Below are positions 20,084 through 27,447 of a DNA stretch of 64,000 bases, in pieces (positions within the stretch are counted from its first letter, which is position 1; each line of letters starts with the position of its first letter). This DNA comes from JAGVSR01 sp031413815 (GTDB lineage: Bacteria > Pseudomonadota > Alphaproteobacteria > Rhizobiales > Hyphomicrobiaceae). The notes beneath the pieces were generated by a model. The model had not been told where the DNA came from and searched no databases. It saw only the letters and a program-made list of their open reading frames with translations. Position numbers and translations under genes: made by a program. The stretch covers positions 1 to 64,000 of the forward strand of contig JANOFU010000015.1 in the NCBI GenBank assembly GCA_031413815.1. The letters run 5' to 3'.

Positions 20084-20247
20084 TAGGTTGGGTTAGCGCG
20101 GCCCAACTGATTCAGATTTCACATGTCGTATCGACCGCGCGTAACCCAATGACTTCGTTCGTATGCATTGCACAAAAGTCGTTGGGATACGGCCGCACGT
20201 CAAACCGAAGGCTATGTGCGAGCAAGATCGCGGCCTAACCCAACCTA
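20084..20247. repeat. MITE-like element with TAGGTTGGGTTA terminal inverted repeats
   Basis: The 164-bp element begins TAGGTTGGGTTA (20084-20095) and ends with the exact complement TAACCCAACCTA (20236-20247). A further internal pair is CGTAACCCAATGACTT and AAGTCGTTGGGATACG. There is no ORF. The right end continues as ACAAGTG, and the same 18 bases recur at 57892-57909. It sits exactly between aapP and aapJ. Confidence 0.75.
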
Positions 20248-20267
20248 CAAGTGAAGCGATCCCCATC

Positions 20268-21047
20268 TCAATGCCCCAAGATCTGCGCGAGAAACGCGCG
20301 CGTGCGCTCGTGCTTTGGTGACTTGAAGAACTCTGATGGCGGGCCCTCTTCCACGATCTCACCCTTGTCCATGAAGATCACGCGATCGGCGACCGCGCGC
20401 GCAAATCCCATTTCGTGCGTCACGACGAGCATGGTCATGCCGCCCTTGGCGAGTTCAATCATCACATCGAGCACCTCTTTGACCATTTCCGGGTCGAGCG
20501 CCGACGTCGGCTCATCAAACAGCATCAGTTTCGGCTGCATGGCGAGAGCGCGCGCAATCGCCACCCGCTGCTGCTGCCCGCCGCTCAGCTGACCGGGGAA
20601 CTTCCGCGCCTGCTCGCCAATCTGCACCCGCTCTAAAAGGTCCATCGCTGACTTCTCGGCGTGTGCGCGGGGCACATGCCGCACCCATTGCGGCGCCAAG
20701 CAGATGTTGTCGAGAATGGTCAGGTGCGGGAACAAATTGAAATTCTGGAACACCATGCCGGTTTGCGTGCGCACGCGTTCCAGATCGCGGATATCGCTTG
20801 TCAGCTCCGTGCCATCGACCGCAATTCGTCCCGCGTCATGCTTTTCCAAAGCATTGATGCAGCGGATGAGCGTCGACTTGCCCGACCCCGACGGCCCGCA
20901 GATGACGATCTTCTCGCCGCTGCGCACCTCAAGATTGATGCCCTTCAGCGCCTGGAAGGTGCCGAACCACTTATCGACGCCGCTCATCTCCAACGCCAGT
21001 GCGCCGGGCGCTGTGGAGATTGTGGTGACTTCGGCTGCCTCACTCAA
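20268..21047 (-). CDS. aapP: Amino-acid ABC transporter ATP-binding protein AapP
   Basis: This is the ATPase of the Aap importer. The 259-residue protein has Walker A GPSGSGKST near 54, the signature LSGGQQQRVAIARALAM, Walker B KLMLFDEPTSALD and the H-loop VTHEMGFAR. In the usual order aapP is last (J-Q-M-P). Here it is first on the minus strand, upstream of aapJ and separated from it by a repeat element. Confidence 0.94.
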   Translation of the reverse strand: MSEAAEVTTISTAPGALALEMSGVDKWFGTFQALKGINLEVRSGEKIVICGPSGSGKSTLIRCINALEKHDAGRIAVDGTELTSDIRDLERVRTQTGMVFQNFNLFPHLTILDNICLAPQWVRHVPRAHAEKSAMDLLERVQIGEQARKFPGQLSGGQQQRVAIARALAMQPKLMLFDEPTSALDPEMVKEVLDVMIELAKGGMTMLVVTHEMGFARAVADRVIFMDKGEIVEEGPPSEFFKSPKHERTRAFLAQILGH

Positions 21048-21136
21048 AACGGGCTCTCCGTTACGCGCGGCCGTGCGCCACCCCCGGACTATGCCGCAGC
21101 GCGAAACAGATGCGCAATCAAAGAGTTCGAGGGGCC

Positions 21137-21685
21137 TTAGCCGAGCTGCCGCCCTAGAAACACAAGTTCGCGACCATTCCAGTCCAAATGGCCAACTTCG
21201 CAGAACCCGCGCGCGGTGTAGAAGCCGATGTTGCGCAACCCGCGCGCCGTCACAACGTGTACGCCGGGCGCACCGGCTTTGGCTGCATCGCGTGCAAATG
21301 CTTCAACGAGATCGCCGCCAATGCCGCGGCCGCGCCTCGCCTCGCCCAAATTGACATGCAGTTGAGCGGGATACTGTGCAGTGAGGGCGGCCAACTCTTT
21401 GAAGTAGGCCATGTCGTCAAAACGAGGCGACTTGGCGGGATCATCGAGTGAGCCCACCAGATAACCAGCAATCCCGCCTGTGTCCGTCACCGCGAGATAC
21501 GCCCATTTTGGATCGTAGGTGAGATACCGCCCCAACCACCGTTCACGAAACGCGGCTCGCTCAGCCTCGCTCGCAAACGTCTTCGTTCCGCTCGCCGCAA
21601 AGAAGACCGCTTCGATTGCGGCGAGTTCGCCCGCTGACCTTGGACGGGCGTCAAACCTTTCGACAGTGACCGTCGCAGTGCTCAT
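21137..21685 (-). CDS. GNAT-family N-acetyltransferase
   Basis: The 182-residue protein has a GNAT fold with the acetyl-CoA loop EARRGRGIGGDLVEAFARDA near 118-137 and the C-terminal NIGFYTARGFCEVGH. Substrate unknown. It lies 89 bp upstream of aapP and 17 bp downstream of a lipoprotein gene on the same strand. Confidence 0.8.
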   Translation of the reverse strand: MSTATVTVERFDARPRSAGELAAIEAVFFAASGTKTFASEAERAAFRERWLGRYLTYDPKWAYLAVTDTGGIAGYLVGSLDDPAKSPRFDDMAYFKELAALTAQYPAQLHVNLGEARRGRGIGGDLVEAFARDAAKAGAPGVHVVTARGLRNIGFYTARGFCEVGHLDWNGRELVFLGRQLG

Positions 21686-21702
21686 CAGCTCTAGATAGCG
21701 CT

Positions 21703-22254
21703 CTATCTCGTGCAGCGCCAGGAGACGCCGTCGCGATAGCAGCGTGGCGCGCTGGCCGCAGTCCGGGCATAGGCTGCAGCACGGTTCACTGGCGGTGCGA
21801 TGGCTGCAGCGGGAGGCGGCACAACAGCCGGATAGCCATCGCTGGCCTCCTGTTCATTGGGCAAATAAGTTCCTTCTGGCGGTGCCGCGTGGCGAGGTCG
21901 CATCGGCTCCTTGGCCACGGCGTCTGGAATGGGCCGCACGACAAGTGCTGGCGACCCGTTCATGACGCCGTAGTTGCGGCTCCACGGCTGGCTCGGGTCG
22001 TCGGGGGCTTGCCGGATGCGCGCGTCGGGGGCTGCCTGCACCGGCACGCCGTCATCTTCAACTTCAACTTTTGTGCCGGGAACCGGTGCTGCCACCCGCG
22101 CGGGCGGCGGCGACATCGACCAGGCAAAAACTTGGGGGCTCTGGGGGGCACTGGTGCTGCACCCGGACAACGCCAGAGCGCACAGGGCAGCCGCAACCGG
22201 CCGCTGAGACACAACACAACGAACCGGCAGACCGGCAAAACGCAACGCGGACAT
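21703..22254 (-). CDS. Putative lipoprotein of unknown function
   Basis: After the ATG at 22254 comes a hydrophobic signal ending in a lipobox, LALSGCS, near residue 31. The mature part is proline rich and disordered, with no recognised domain, and ends in CYRDGVSWRCTR, where two cysteines could form a disulfide. A GTG three codons earlier is an alternative start. Neither start has a strong ribosome site. Confidence 0.6.
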   Translation of the reverse strand: MSALRFAGLPVRCVVSQRPVAAALCALALSGCSTSAPQSPQVFAWSMSPPPARVAAPVPGTKVEVEDDGVPVQAAPDARIRQAPDDPSQPWSRNYGVMNGSPALVVRPIPDAVAKEPMRPRHAAPPEGTYLPNEQEASDGYPAVVPPPAAAIAPPVNRAAAYARTAASAPRCYRDGVSWRCTR

Positions 22255-22380
22255 GGCACACACTCAACAAAAGCGACGGACACAACTGTGAGCTAACGTG
22301 CCAGACAGATCTTAACGCCCGCCTAACTCCTGTGCCGATGTGGGTGGGGAGATACGCTTTGCGGCGATGGTTGACCCGCC

Positions 22381-22627
22381 TTTCCCGTCATGGCCGCGTC
22401 GCAGCGCGACCGCACCGGAGGGCGGCAGGCGGCCATCCAGTCAAGGGTCAATTGGAAAATGAGAAGGCACCTTGTTCGGTCCCACACCTTCACTTCGCCA
22501 AACCGTCGCGGGACGAGCGTTTTGGATAGTGCATGAACGCTTTTCACGGTTCCAAAGGACGCTTGTCTGGATGGCCGCCTGTCGTGCCGCTGGCACGATC
22601 GCTGCGCGACGCGGCCATGACGGGAAA
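22381..22627. repeat. Long inverted repeat made of two GTCATGGCCG palindromes
   Basis: The left arm 22381-22440 starts TTTCCCGTCATGGCCGCGTC and ends GGCGGCCATCCAG. The right arm 22567-22627 is its near-complement, starting CTGGATGGCCGCC and ending GCGGCCATGACGGGAAA. About 125 bases without a gene separate them. Each arm is itself a hairpin (GGCCGC/GCGGCC). This fills most of the 405-bp gap between the lipoprotein and marC genes and looks like a non-autonomous REP or MITE dimer. Confidence 0.75.
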
Positions 22628-22659
22628 GTAGAAGTTACCGGTCGCGACCCCCACCACAC

Positions 22660-23304
22660 CTACACCTTCCCCGCCAACCCACTCGCGCCGATGCCATTGA
22701 ACAACGCCTGCACGGCGATCGCCGCCAGCAAAATTCCAAACACGCGGATCAGAACGCGCTGTGCTGTGATACCCAACAGCCGCGATACCTCGTGCGCCGT
22801 GAGTAGCAATACCAGCGTGATCGCCATCACGATAGCCAGCGCGGCCGCCACAGCCGCTAGCGCCGTCACATCGCCATGCGCGTTGGCGGCGAGCAGGATC
22901 GCGGCACTCATCGCGCCGGGACCGGCGAGCAGTGGCGTCGCCAATGGAAACACTGCTAAGTCCTCGCGCTGTTGAGCCTCCGCGCCTTCGGACGGCGTCA
23001 GCTTGAGGGCACTGTTGGGGCGCGCGAAAACCATGTCGAGCGCGATCATCAACAGCACGATGCCGCCAGCTGTCTGCAACGCGGCAATCGACACGCCCAG
23101 CTGCACCAGAAGCGGCCCGCCGGCCAACGTTGCGGCCGCAAGAATCGCGAGCGCAATGAGCACGGCTCGCACAGCCAACCGGCTTCGCTCGTACCGCGAT
23201 AAATTCGGTGTCAGCGTGGCAAAGATCACCGCCGCCTCTATCGGCCCGATCACAGCAAAGAACGTGGTGATGCTGGTCAGTAGCGAAGAAATCATTGCGC
23301 TCAC
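22660..23304 (-). CDS. MarC-family integral membrane protein
   Basis: This is a six-helix membrane protein of about 214 residues of the MarC/UPF0056 family. It shows the FFAVIGPIEAAVIFATLTP start, the FPLATPLLAGPGAMSAAILL block at about 118-137 and hydrophobic segments throughout. The function of the family is unresolved. Start is either GTG at 23304 or ATG at 23295. Confidence 0.85.
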   Translation of the reverse strand: MSAMISSLLTSITTFFAVIGPIEAAVIFATLTPNLSRYERSRLAVRAVLIALAILAAATLAGGPLLVQLGVSIAALQTAGGIVLLMIALDMVFARPNSALKLTPSEGAEAQQREDLAVFPLATPLLAGPGAMSAAILLAANAHGDVTALAAVAAALAIVMAITLVLLLTAHEVSRLLGITAQRVLIRVFGILLAAIAVQALFNGIGASGLAGKV

Positions 23305-23453
23305 ATTCTGAGCAGGGCGCTACTAGCAAGCGCCTGCGACGACTGCCAAACGCCACCAATTTCTACAATAAAACAAGTGGCTGGTAAGCGAATCTCGCCT
23401 ATCATCAACGCGCGTCTCGTGCACCCCTCACGCCGATAGGGAGACACCCCGCA

Positions 23454-23723
23454 ATGGCAGACGACAGCTTCCGCCGCATGCTCGCAGGCTACAGCCTGAC
23501 GACCGCTGAGATCCTCTACCGGCTCCCCGATTACCCGAGCCTGTTACAAACCTATGTGTGGCAGGAGTATGATCTTCATCCGAAATTTCCCAAGCTGCAC
23601 GCGTTCCTCGATTTCTGGGCGCACAATCTGGAAGGCCGGTTACACAAAGTTCTGGTCGCGCACACGGGGTTGATCAAACCGGCGGAACTGCGCTTGGTCG
23701 ATGCCGAGTTTAAGTTGAACTGA
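23454..23723 (+). CDS. usg: Usg-family small protein
   Basis: The 89-residue cytoplasmic protein matches the alphaproteobacterial Usg family, with LTTAEILYRLPDYPSLLQTY and WQEYDLHPKFPKLHAFLDFW. Its function is unknown. The start is supported by AGGGAGA shortly upstream. It is convergent with idi. Confidence 0.85.
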   Translation: MADDSFRRMLAGYSLTTAEILYRLPDYPSLLQTYVWQEYDLHPKFPKLHAFLDFWAHNLEGRLHKVLVAHTGLIKPAELRLVDAEFKLN

Positions 23724-23740
23724 ACGGGGCCACACCGGTT

Positions 23741-24313
23741 TTAGGCCGCGGGCGCCAGCGCCACCGGCCAATCGGCGTTGACATACTTTGCAAACCACAC
23801 CGTGAAGCGCTGCGGCTCGTCACGAATTTCCTGGCGCAGCGCATCGAGCGTGCACCAGCGGAATGCCTCAACTTCATTCGGATCGGGGTTGATCCTGCCA
23901 TCGTGCAGTCCGCGAAACACATGCACCAGTTCGTTCTCGGTCATGCCGCGATCAAGCTTGGCGTGATAACTGAACGTGCCGAGTTCAGTCAGCGCGCAGC
24001 GAAACCCCATCTCTTCTTCAAGCCGCCGCTCAGCCGCCACGCCCGCCGCTTCCGAGGGCCGCGGATGGCCGCAGCAGGCATTGGTCCACAATAGCGCCGA
24101 GTGATATTTGCCGTCTGCGCGCCTTTGCAAAAGGAGTTCACCCGCTGAGTTCCAGATAATGACTGAGAAGGCGCGATGACGTCGCCCGGCGCGGTGCGCC
24201 TCGAGCTTGCCCGCGGTTCCGATTGGCCGGTCGGCGTCATCGACCAGAATGACGTGTTCTTCCGTGTCGTTCACAGGGCCCTCAAGCCATTTGCGCTGGT
24301 TAAAGTTGACCAA
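23741..24313 (-). CDS. idi: Isopentenyl-diphosphate delta-isomerase, type 1
   Basis: Idi interconverts isopentenyl and dimethylallyl diphosphate. The 190-residue Nudix-fold enzyme has the catalytic cysteine in LWTNACCGHPRP (about 80-84), the glutamates of AAERRLEEEMGF, and the metal-binding histidines (EHVILVDD start, and the HRAFSVII segment). No isoprenoid or carotenoid genes flank it, so it is probably a stand-alone gene. Confidence 0.92.
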   Translation of the reverse strand: MVNFNQRKWLEGPVNDTEEHVILVDDADRPIGTAGKLEAHRAGRRHRAFSVIIWNSAGELLLQRRADGKYHSALLWTNACCGHPRPSEAAGVAAERRLEEEMGFRCALTELGTFSYHAKLDRGMTENELVHVFRGLHDGRINPDPNEVEAFRWCTLDALRQEIRDEPQRFTVWFAKYVNADWPVALAPAA

Positions 24314-24431
24314 AGACTTGATTCTGACGCGTCATGGCAGCCTTGGCAAGTGCCGTTGCGCTGACACATCTCTATCGCCGGGTTATACCTTGCGCACGCC
24401 CGGAGTCCGCAGGGCGCACGAGTGGCACAAC

Positions 24432-25334
24432 ATGATCGACAAACTTGAGCTGCTGCTGGCACTCGCTCGCGAACGGCATTTTGGCAAGGCGGCCGAGGCG
24501 TGCGGTGTCAGCCAGCCGTCGCTGTCGGCGGCGGTCAAAAGCCTAGAAGAGCAACTCGGTGTTCTGATCGTTGAGCGCGGCTCGCGCTTTCATGGGTTCA
24601 CACCCGAGGGAGAACGCGTGCTCGATTGGGCTCGCCGCATCGTCGGCGACGCGCGCACCATGCGCCAGGAAATCGAAGGGCTGAAAAAGGGCCTGACGGG
24701 AACGCTGCGGCTGGGCGTCATTCCCACCGCGTTGCCGTTCGCGCCAGAACTGACGATGCCGTTCATGGCGCGGCACTCCGGTGTCAACATGACGGTCGTG
24801 ACGCTGCCCTCCGATGCGATCCTGTCCCAACTCGAAAACCTTGAGCTGGACGCTGGCATCACCTACATCGACACCGAACCTCTGCAGCGCTTTCAAACCC
24901 TGCCGCTCTATGAAGAACGCTATGCTCTGCTGGTTTCGCCGGACAGCGCGCTCGCCCAACGTGACTCCATCACTTGGAGCGAGGCCGGTCAGTTGCCGTT
25001 GTGCCTGCTGACGGGTGACATGCAGAACCGGCGCATTATCGACCGGCACTTTCATGAAGCGGGCGCGCGCGGACTGCCGGTTTTCGAGTCCAACTCGATG
25101 ACGATGTTGCATGTCCATGTGCGGGCGGGAGACCTGTCGACGATCGCGGCTTTAGGTGCGGGCGACCGCTTTGAGCCGCCAATGCAGCTGAAAGCGATCC
25201 GCTTGACCGATCCGGCCGTTAGCCACCAAATCGGCTTGGTACTGACCAACCGCGAGCCGCACCCTCCCCATGTCGCCGCTTTTGTGACGTCGTCACGGCT
25301 GCACGCGAAGGTGCGGGATGCCGTTCAATCTTGA
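24432..25334 (+). CDS. LysR-family regulator next to the formate dehydrogenase (FdsR-like)
   Basis: The 300-residue protein has an N-terminal helix-turn-helix (RHFGKAAEACGVSQPSLSAAVKSLEEQLG) and a LysR substrate-binding domain from about residue 90. The frame extends 75 codons upstream, but MIDKLELLLALAR is the family start. It is divergent from idi and lies 345 bp before the formate dehydrogenase genes on the same strand, as LysR regulators do in other fds operons. A perfect 14-bp palindrome lies in that gap. Control by formate is an inference. Confidence 0.88.
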   Translation: MIDKLELLLALARERHFGKAAEACGVSQPSLSAAVKSLEEQLGVLIVERGSRFHGFTPEGERVLDWARRIVGDARTMRQEIEGLKKGLTGTLRLGVIPTALPFAPELTMPFMARHSGVNMTVVTLPSDAILSQLENLELDAGITYIDTEPLQRFQTLPLYEERYALLVSPDSALAQRDSITWSEAGQLPLCLLTGDMQNRRIIDRHFHEAGARGLPVFESNSMTMLHVHVRAGDLSTIAALGAGDRFEPPMQLKAIRLTDPAVSHQIGLVLTNREPHPPHVAAFVTSSRLHAKVRDAVQS

Positions 25335-25425
25335 ACCTAGGACCCGGCGTGAAGGCGCCGTAAAGTCCCCCGGCTGCAGACGTCGTTTGAGCAAGGGGGA
25401 GATATCGTTTTTATGAACCTTGTGA

Positions 25426-25474
25426 ACACGTTAACGTGTCGCACACCATCGATTTGATTTTCCTATCGTATAAT
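25426..25474 (+). promoter_or_regulatory. Probable formate dehydrogenase promoter with palindromic operator
   Basis: The 14-bp perfect palindrome ACACGTTAACGTGT (25426-25439), with TGTG and CACA further out, precedes a perfect -10 TATAAT (25469-25474). The centre of the palindrome would lie near -48. No -35 match exists at the right spacing, which suits an activator-dependent promoter. The remaining leader of about 200 bases up to the ATG at 25680 has no gene, and I saw no recognisable riboswitch in it. Confidence 0.5.
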
Positions 25475-25679
25475 GGAACTGCTTTATTGATGCGGTGCAG
25501 TTGCGCGTGCATGGTCGTGCGCGTTGAAGCGCTGCAAACACCTTGACTGTTTGCCGTGCGTTACTGAAGCACAGACCTGCCGGCCGCGCTGGTCATCCGC
25601 AACGCAACCGCCCGCACCAGACCGGCGCCCACGATGGGCCGCGGCTGGGGCACGACGACGTCAATGGATTGGGGACGAC

Positions 25680-27392
25680 ATGGCAACGAACGGCAAGCCT
25701 AATGGTGCGGCAGCGCAGCGCACGATTCATCCCGGATCGGGACGGCGCAAGGCGTCGGCCTTCCAGAAGGGCCGCCCGCTCAACCCCTCTGAAACGACGG
25801 CCGTCGAAGCCCTGATCGGCAACGGACCGTATGAGCGCGCGCTGCTCATTGAGTATCTCCACAAAATCCAGGATGCGGAAGGCTGCTTGCCCGCCGGTCA
25901 TCTGCACGCGCTTGGCGAACTCGTGCGCATCCCGATGGCGGAAGTTTATGAGACCGCCACCTTCTACGCCCACTTCGACGTGGTGCAGGATGGTGAGGAA
26001 AAGCCTGCCAAGATCACCATCCGCGTTTGCGACAGCCTGTCGTGCATGTTGGCCGGCGCAGAAAAGTTGCTCGCCAACTTGGGCTCCGAAGACATGGACG
26101 GCGTGCGCGTCGTGCGCGCGCCCTGCATCGGCGCTTGCGATGTGGCGCCCGCCGCTGACGTCGGTCACCATCTCGTGTCCAAAGCCAGCGTTGCTAAAAT
26201 CAAGAAGCTGGTTGCCGCTGGCGACACCCATCCCGAAATTCCGAAGTATCAGTCCCTCGCCGCCTATCAGAAACAGGGCGGCTACGCTGTCTTGAAGTCC
26301 TGCCTGGATGGCTCGCGCAAGGTTGACGACGTCATCACCGCGCTGTCCGACGGCGGCCTGCGAGGCCTCGGTGGTGCAGGCTTCCCCACGGGCCGCAAAT
26401 GGGGCTTTGTGCGGGCTGAAAAAGGCCCACGCCTCATGGCCGTCAACGGCGACGAAGGCGAACCCGGCACATTCAAGGACCGCTACTACCTTGAACGCAA
26501 CCCGCATCAGTTCCTCGAGGGCATGCTGATTGCGGCCTGGGCTGTCGAGGCACAGGAAGTGTTCATTTACATGCGCGACGAATATCCGGCCGTGCTGCAC
26601 ATTCTGCATGAAGAAGTGGCGAATCTCGACAAGGCCGGTCTCACCAAACACACCAAGGTCTCGATCCGGCGCGGTGCAGGCGCTTACATCTGCGGCGAAG
26701 AAAGCGCGATGATCGAAAGCATTGAAGGCAAGCGCGGCATTCCCCGCCATCGCCCGCCGTACGTTGCGCAAGTCGGCATCTTTGATCGTCCGACGCTCGT
26801 CAACAATGTCGAGACGCTGTACTGGATTCCGCAGATCCTCGAAAAGGGTGCTGCCTGGTTCTCAGCGCTCGGCAAGAACGGCGCAAAAGGCAACCGGTCC
26901 TACTCCGTGTCAGGCCACGTCAACAAACCCGGCGTGATCCTGACAGCTGCCGGCACCACCGCCAACGAACTGATCGAACTATGCGGCGGCATGGCCAAGG
27001 GCCACACCTTCAAAGGCTACCTGCCGGGCGGTCCATCGGGCGGCATCTTGCCATCGTCGATGGGTGACATCCCGCTCGACTTTGGAACGCTTGAAAAGCA
27101 TGGCTGCTTCGTCGGCAGCCATGCCGTTGTTATTCTGTCTGACAAGGACGATATGCAGGCGGTCGCTTTGAACCTCATGAAGTTCTTCGAAGACGAAAGC
27201 TGCGGCCAGTGCACGCCATGCCGCAATGGCACGGAAAAGGCCGTCAAACTGATGTCAGAGAAGACGTGGGATCAGGACTTGTTGCAGGATCTTGCGCAAG
27301 TCATGCGCGACGCCTCGATCTGCGGTCTCGGGCAGGCCGCGTCAAATCCCGTGATGTCGGTGTTGAAATTCTTCCCCGATGATCTGAAGTGA
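25680..27392 (+). CDS. NAD-dependent formate dehydrogenase beta subunit, NuoE-NuoF fusion
   Basis: This subunit takes electrons from the alpha subunit to NAD+. The 570-residue protein fuses a NuoE-like domain (about 35-180, [2Fe-2S] ligands Cys117, Cys122, Cys149, Cys153) to a NuoF-like domain (about 200-570). The NuoF part has an FMN/NADH glycine-rich loop (GLGGAGFPTGRKWGF, 229-243) and a [4Fe-4S] site at Cys508, Cys511, Cys514 and Cys548. The fusion is the architecture of FDH1 beta of Methylorubrum extorquens, a tungsten enzyme, not the split FdsG plus FdsB of Rhodobacter and Cupriavidus. The ATG at 25680 is chosen, since the 52 upstream codons of the open frame lack family similarity. Confidence 0.95.
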   Translation: MATNGKPNGAAAQRTIHPGSGRRKASAFQKGRPLNPSETTAVEALIGNGPYERALLIEYLHKIQDAEGCLPAGHLHALGELVRIPMAEVYETATFYAHFDVVQDGEEKPAKITIRVCDSLSCMLAGAEKLLANLGSEDMDGVRVVRAPCIGACDVAPAADVGHHLVSKASVAKIKKLVAAGDTHPEIPKYQSLAAYQKQGGYAVLKSCLDGSRKVDDVITALSDGGLRGLGGAGFPTGRKWGFVRAEKGPRLMAVNGDEGEPGTFKDRYYLERNPHQFLEGMLIAAWAVEAQEVFIYMRDEYPAVLHILHEEVANLDKAGLTKHTKVSIRRGAGAYICGEESAMIESIEGKRGIPRHRPPYVAQVGIFDRPTLVNNVETLYWIPQILEKGAAWFSALGKNGAKGNRSYSVSGHVNKPGVILTAAGTTANELIELCGGMAKGHTFKGYLPGGPSGGILPSSMGDIPLDFGTLEKHGCFVGSHAVVILSDKDDMQAVALNLMKFFEDESCGQCTPCRNGTEKAVKLMSEKTWDQDLLQDLAQVMRDASICGLGQAASNPVMSVLKFFPDDLK

Positions 27393-27447
27393 CCTTGGAC
27401 TGCGCGTTTGACGGCAACTCAATTTCGACCGACCTTAGAGAGATGAC

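Noticed and set aside
25475..25679. Molybdenum/tungsten cofactor riboswitch in the formate dehydrogenase leader
   Set aside because: The ~200-base leader shows no arrangement I could match to the Moco motif. It stays an unexplained leader.
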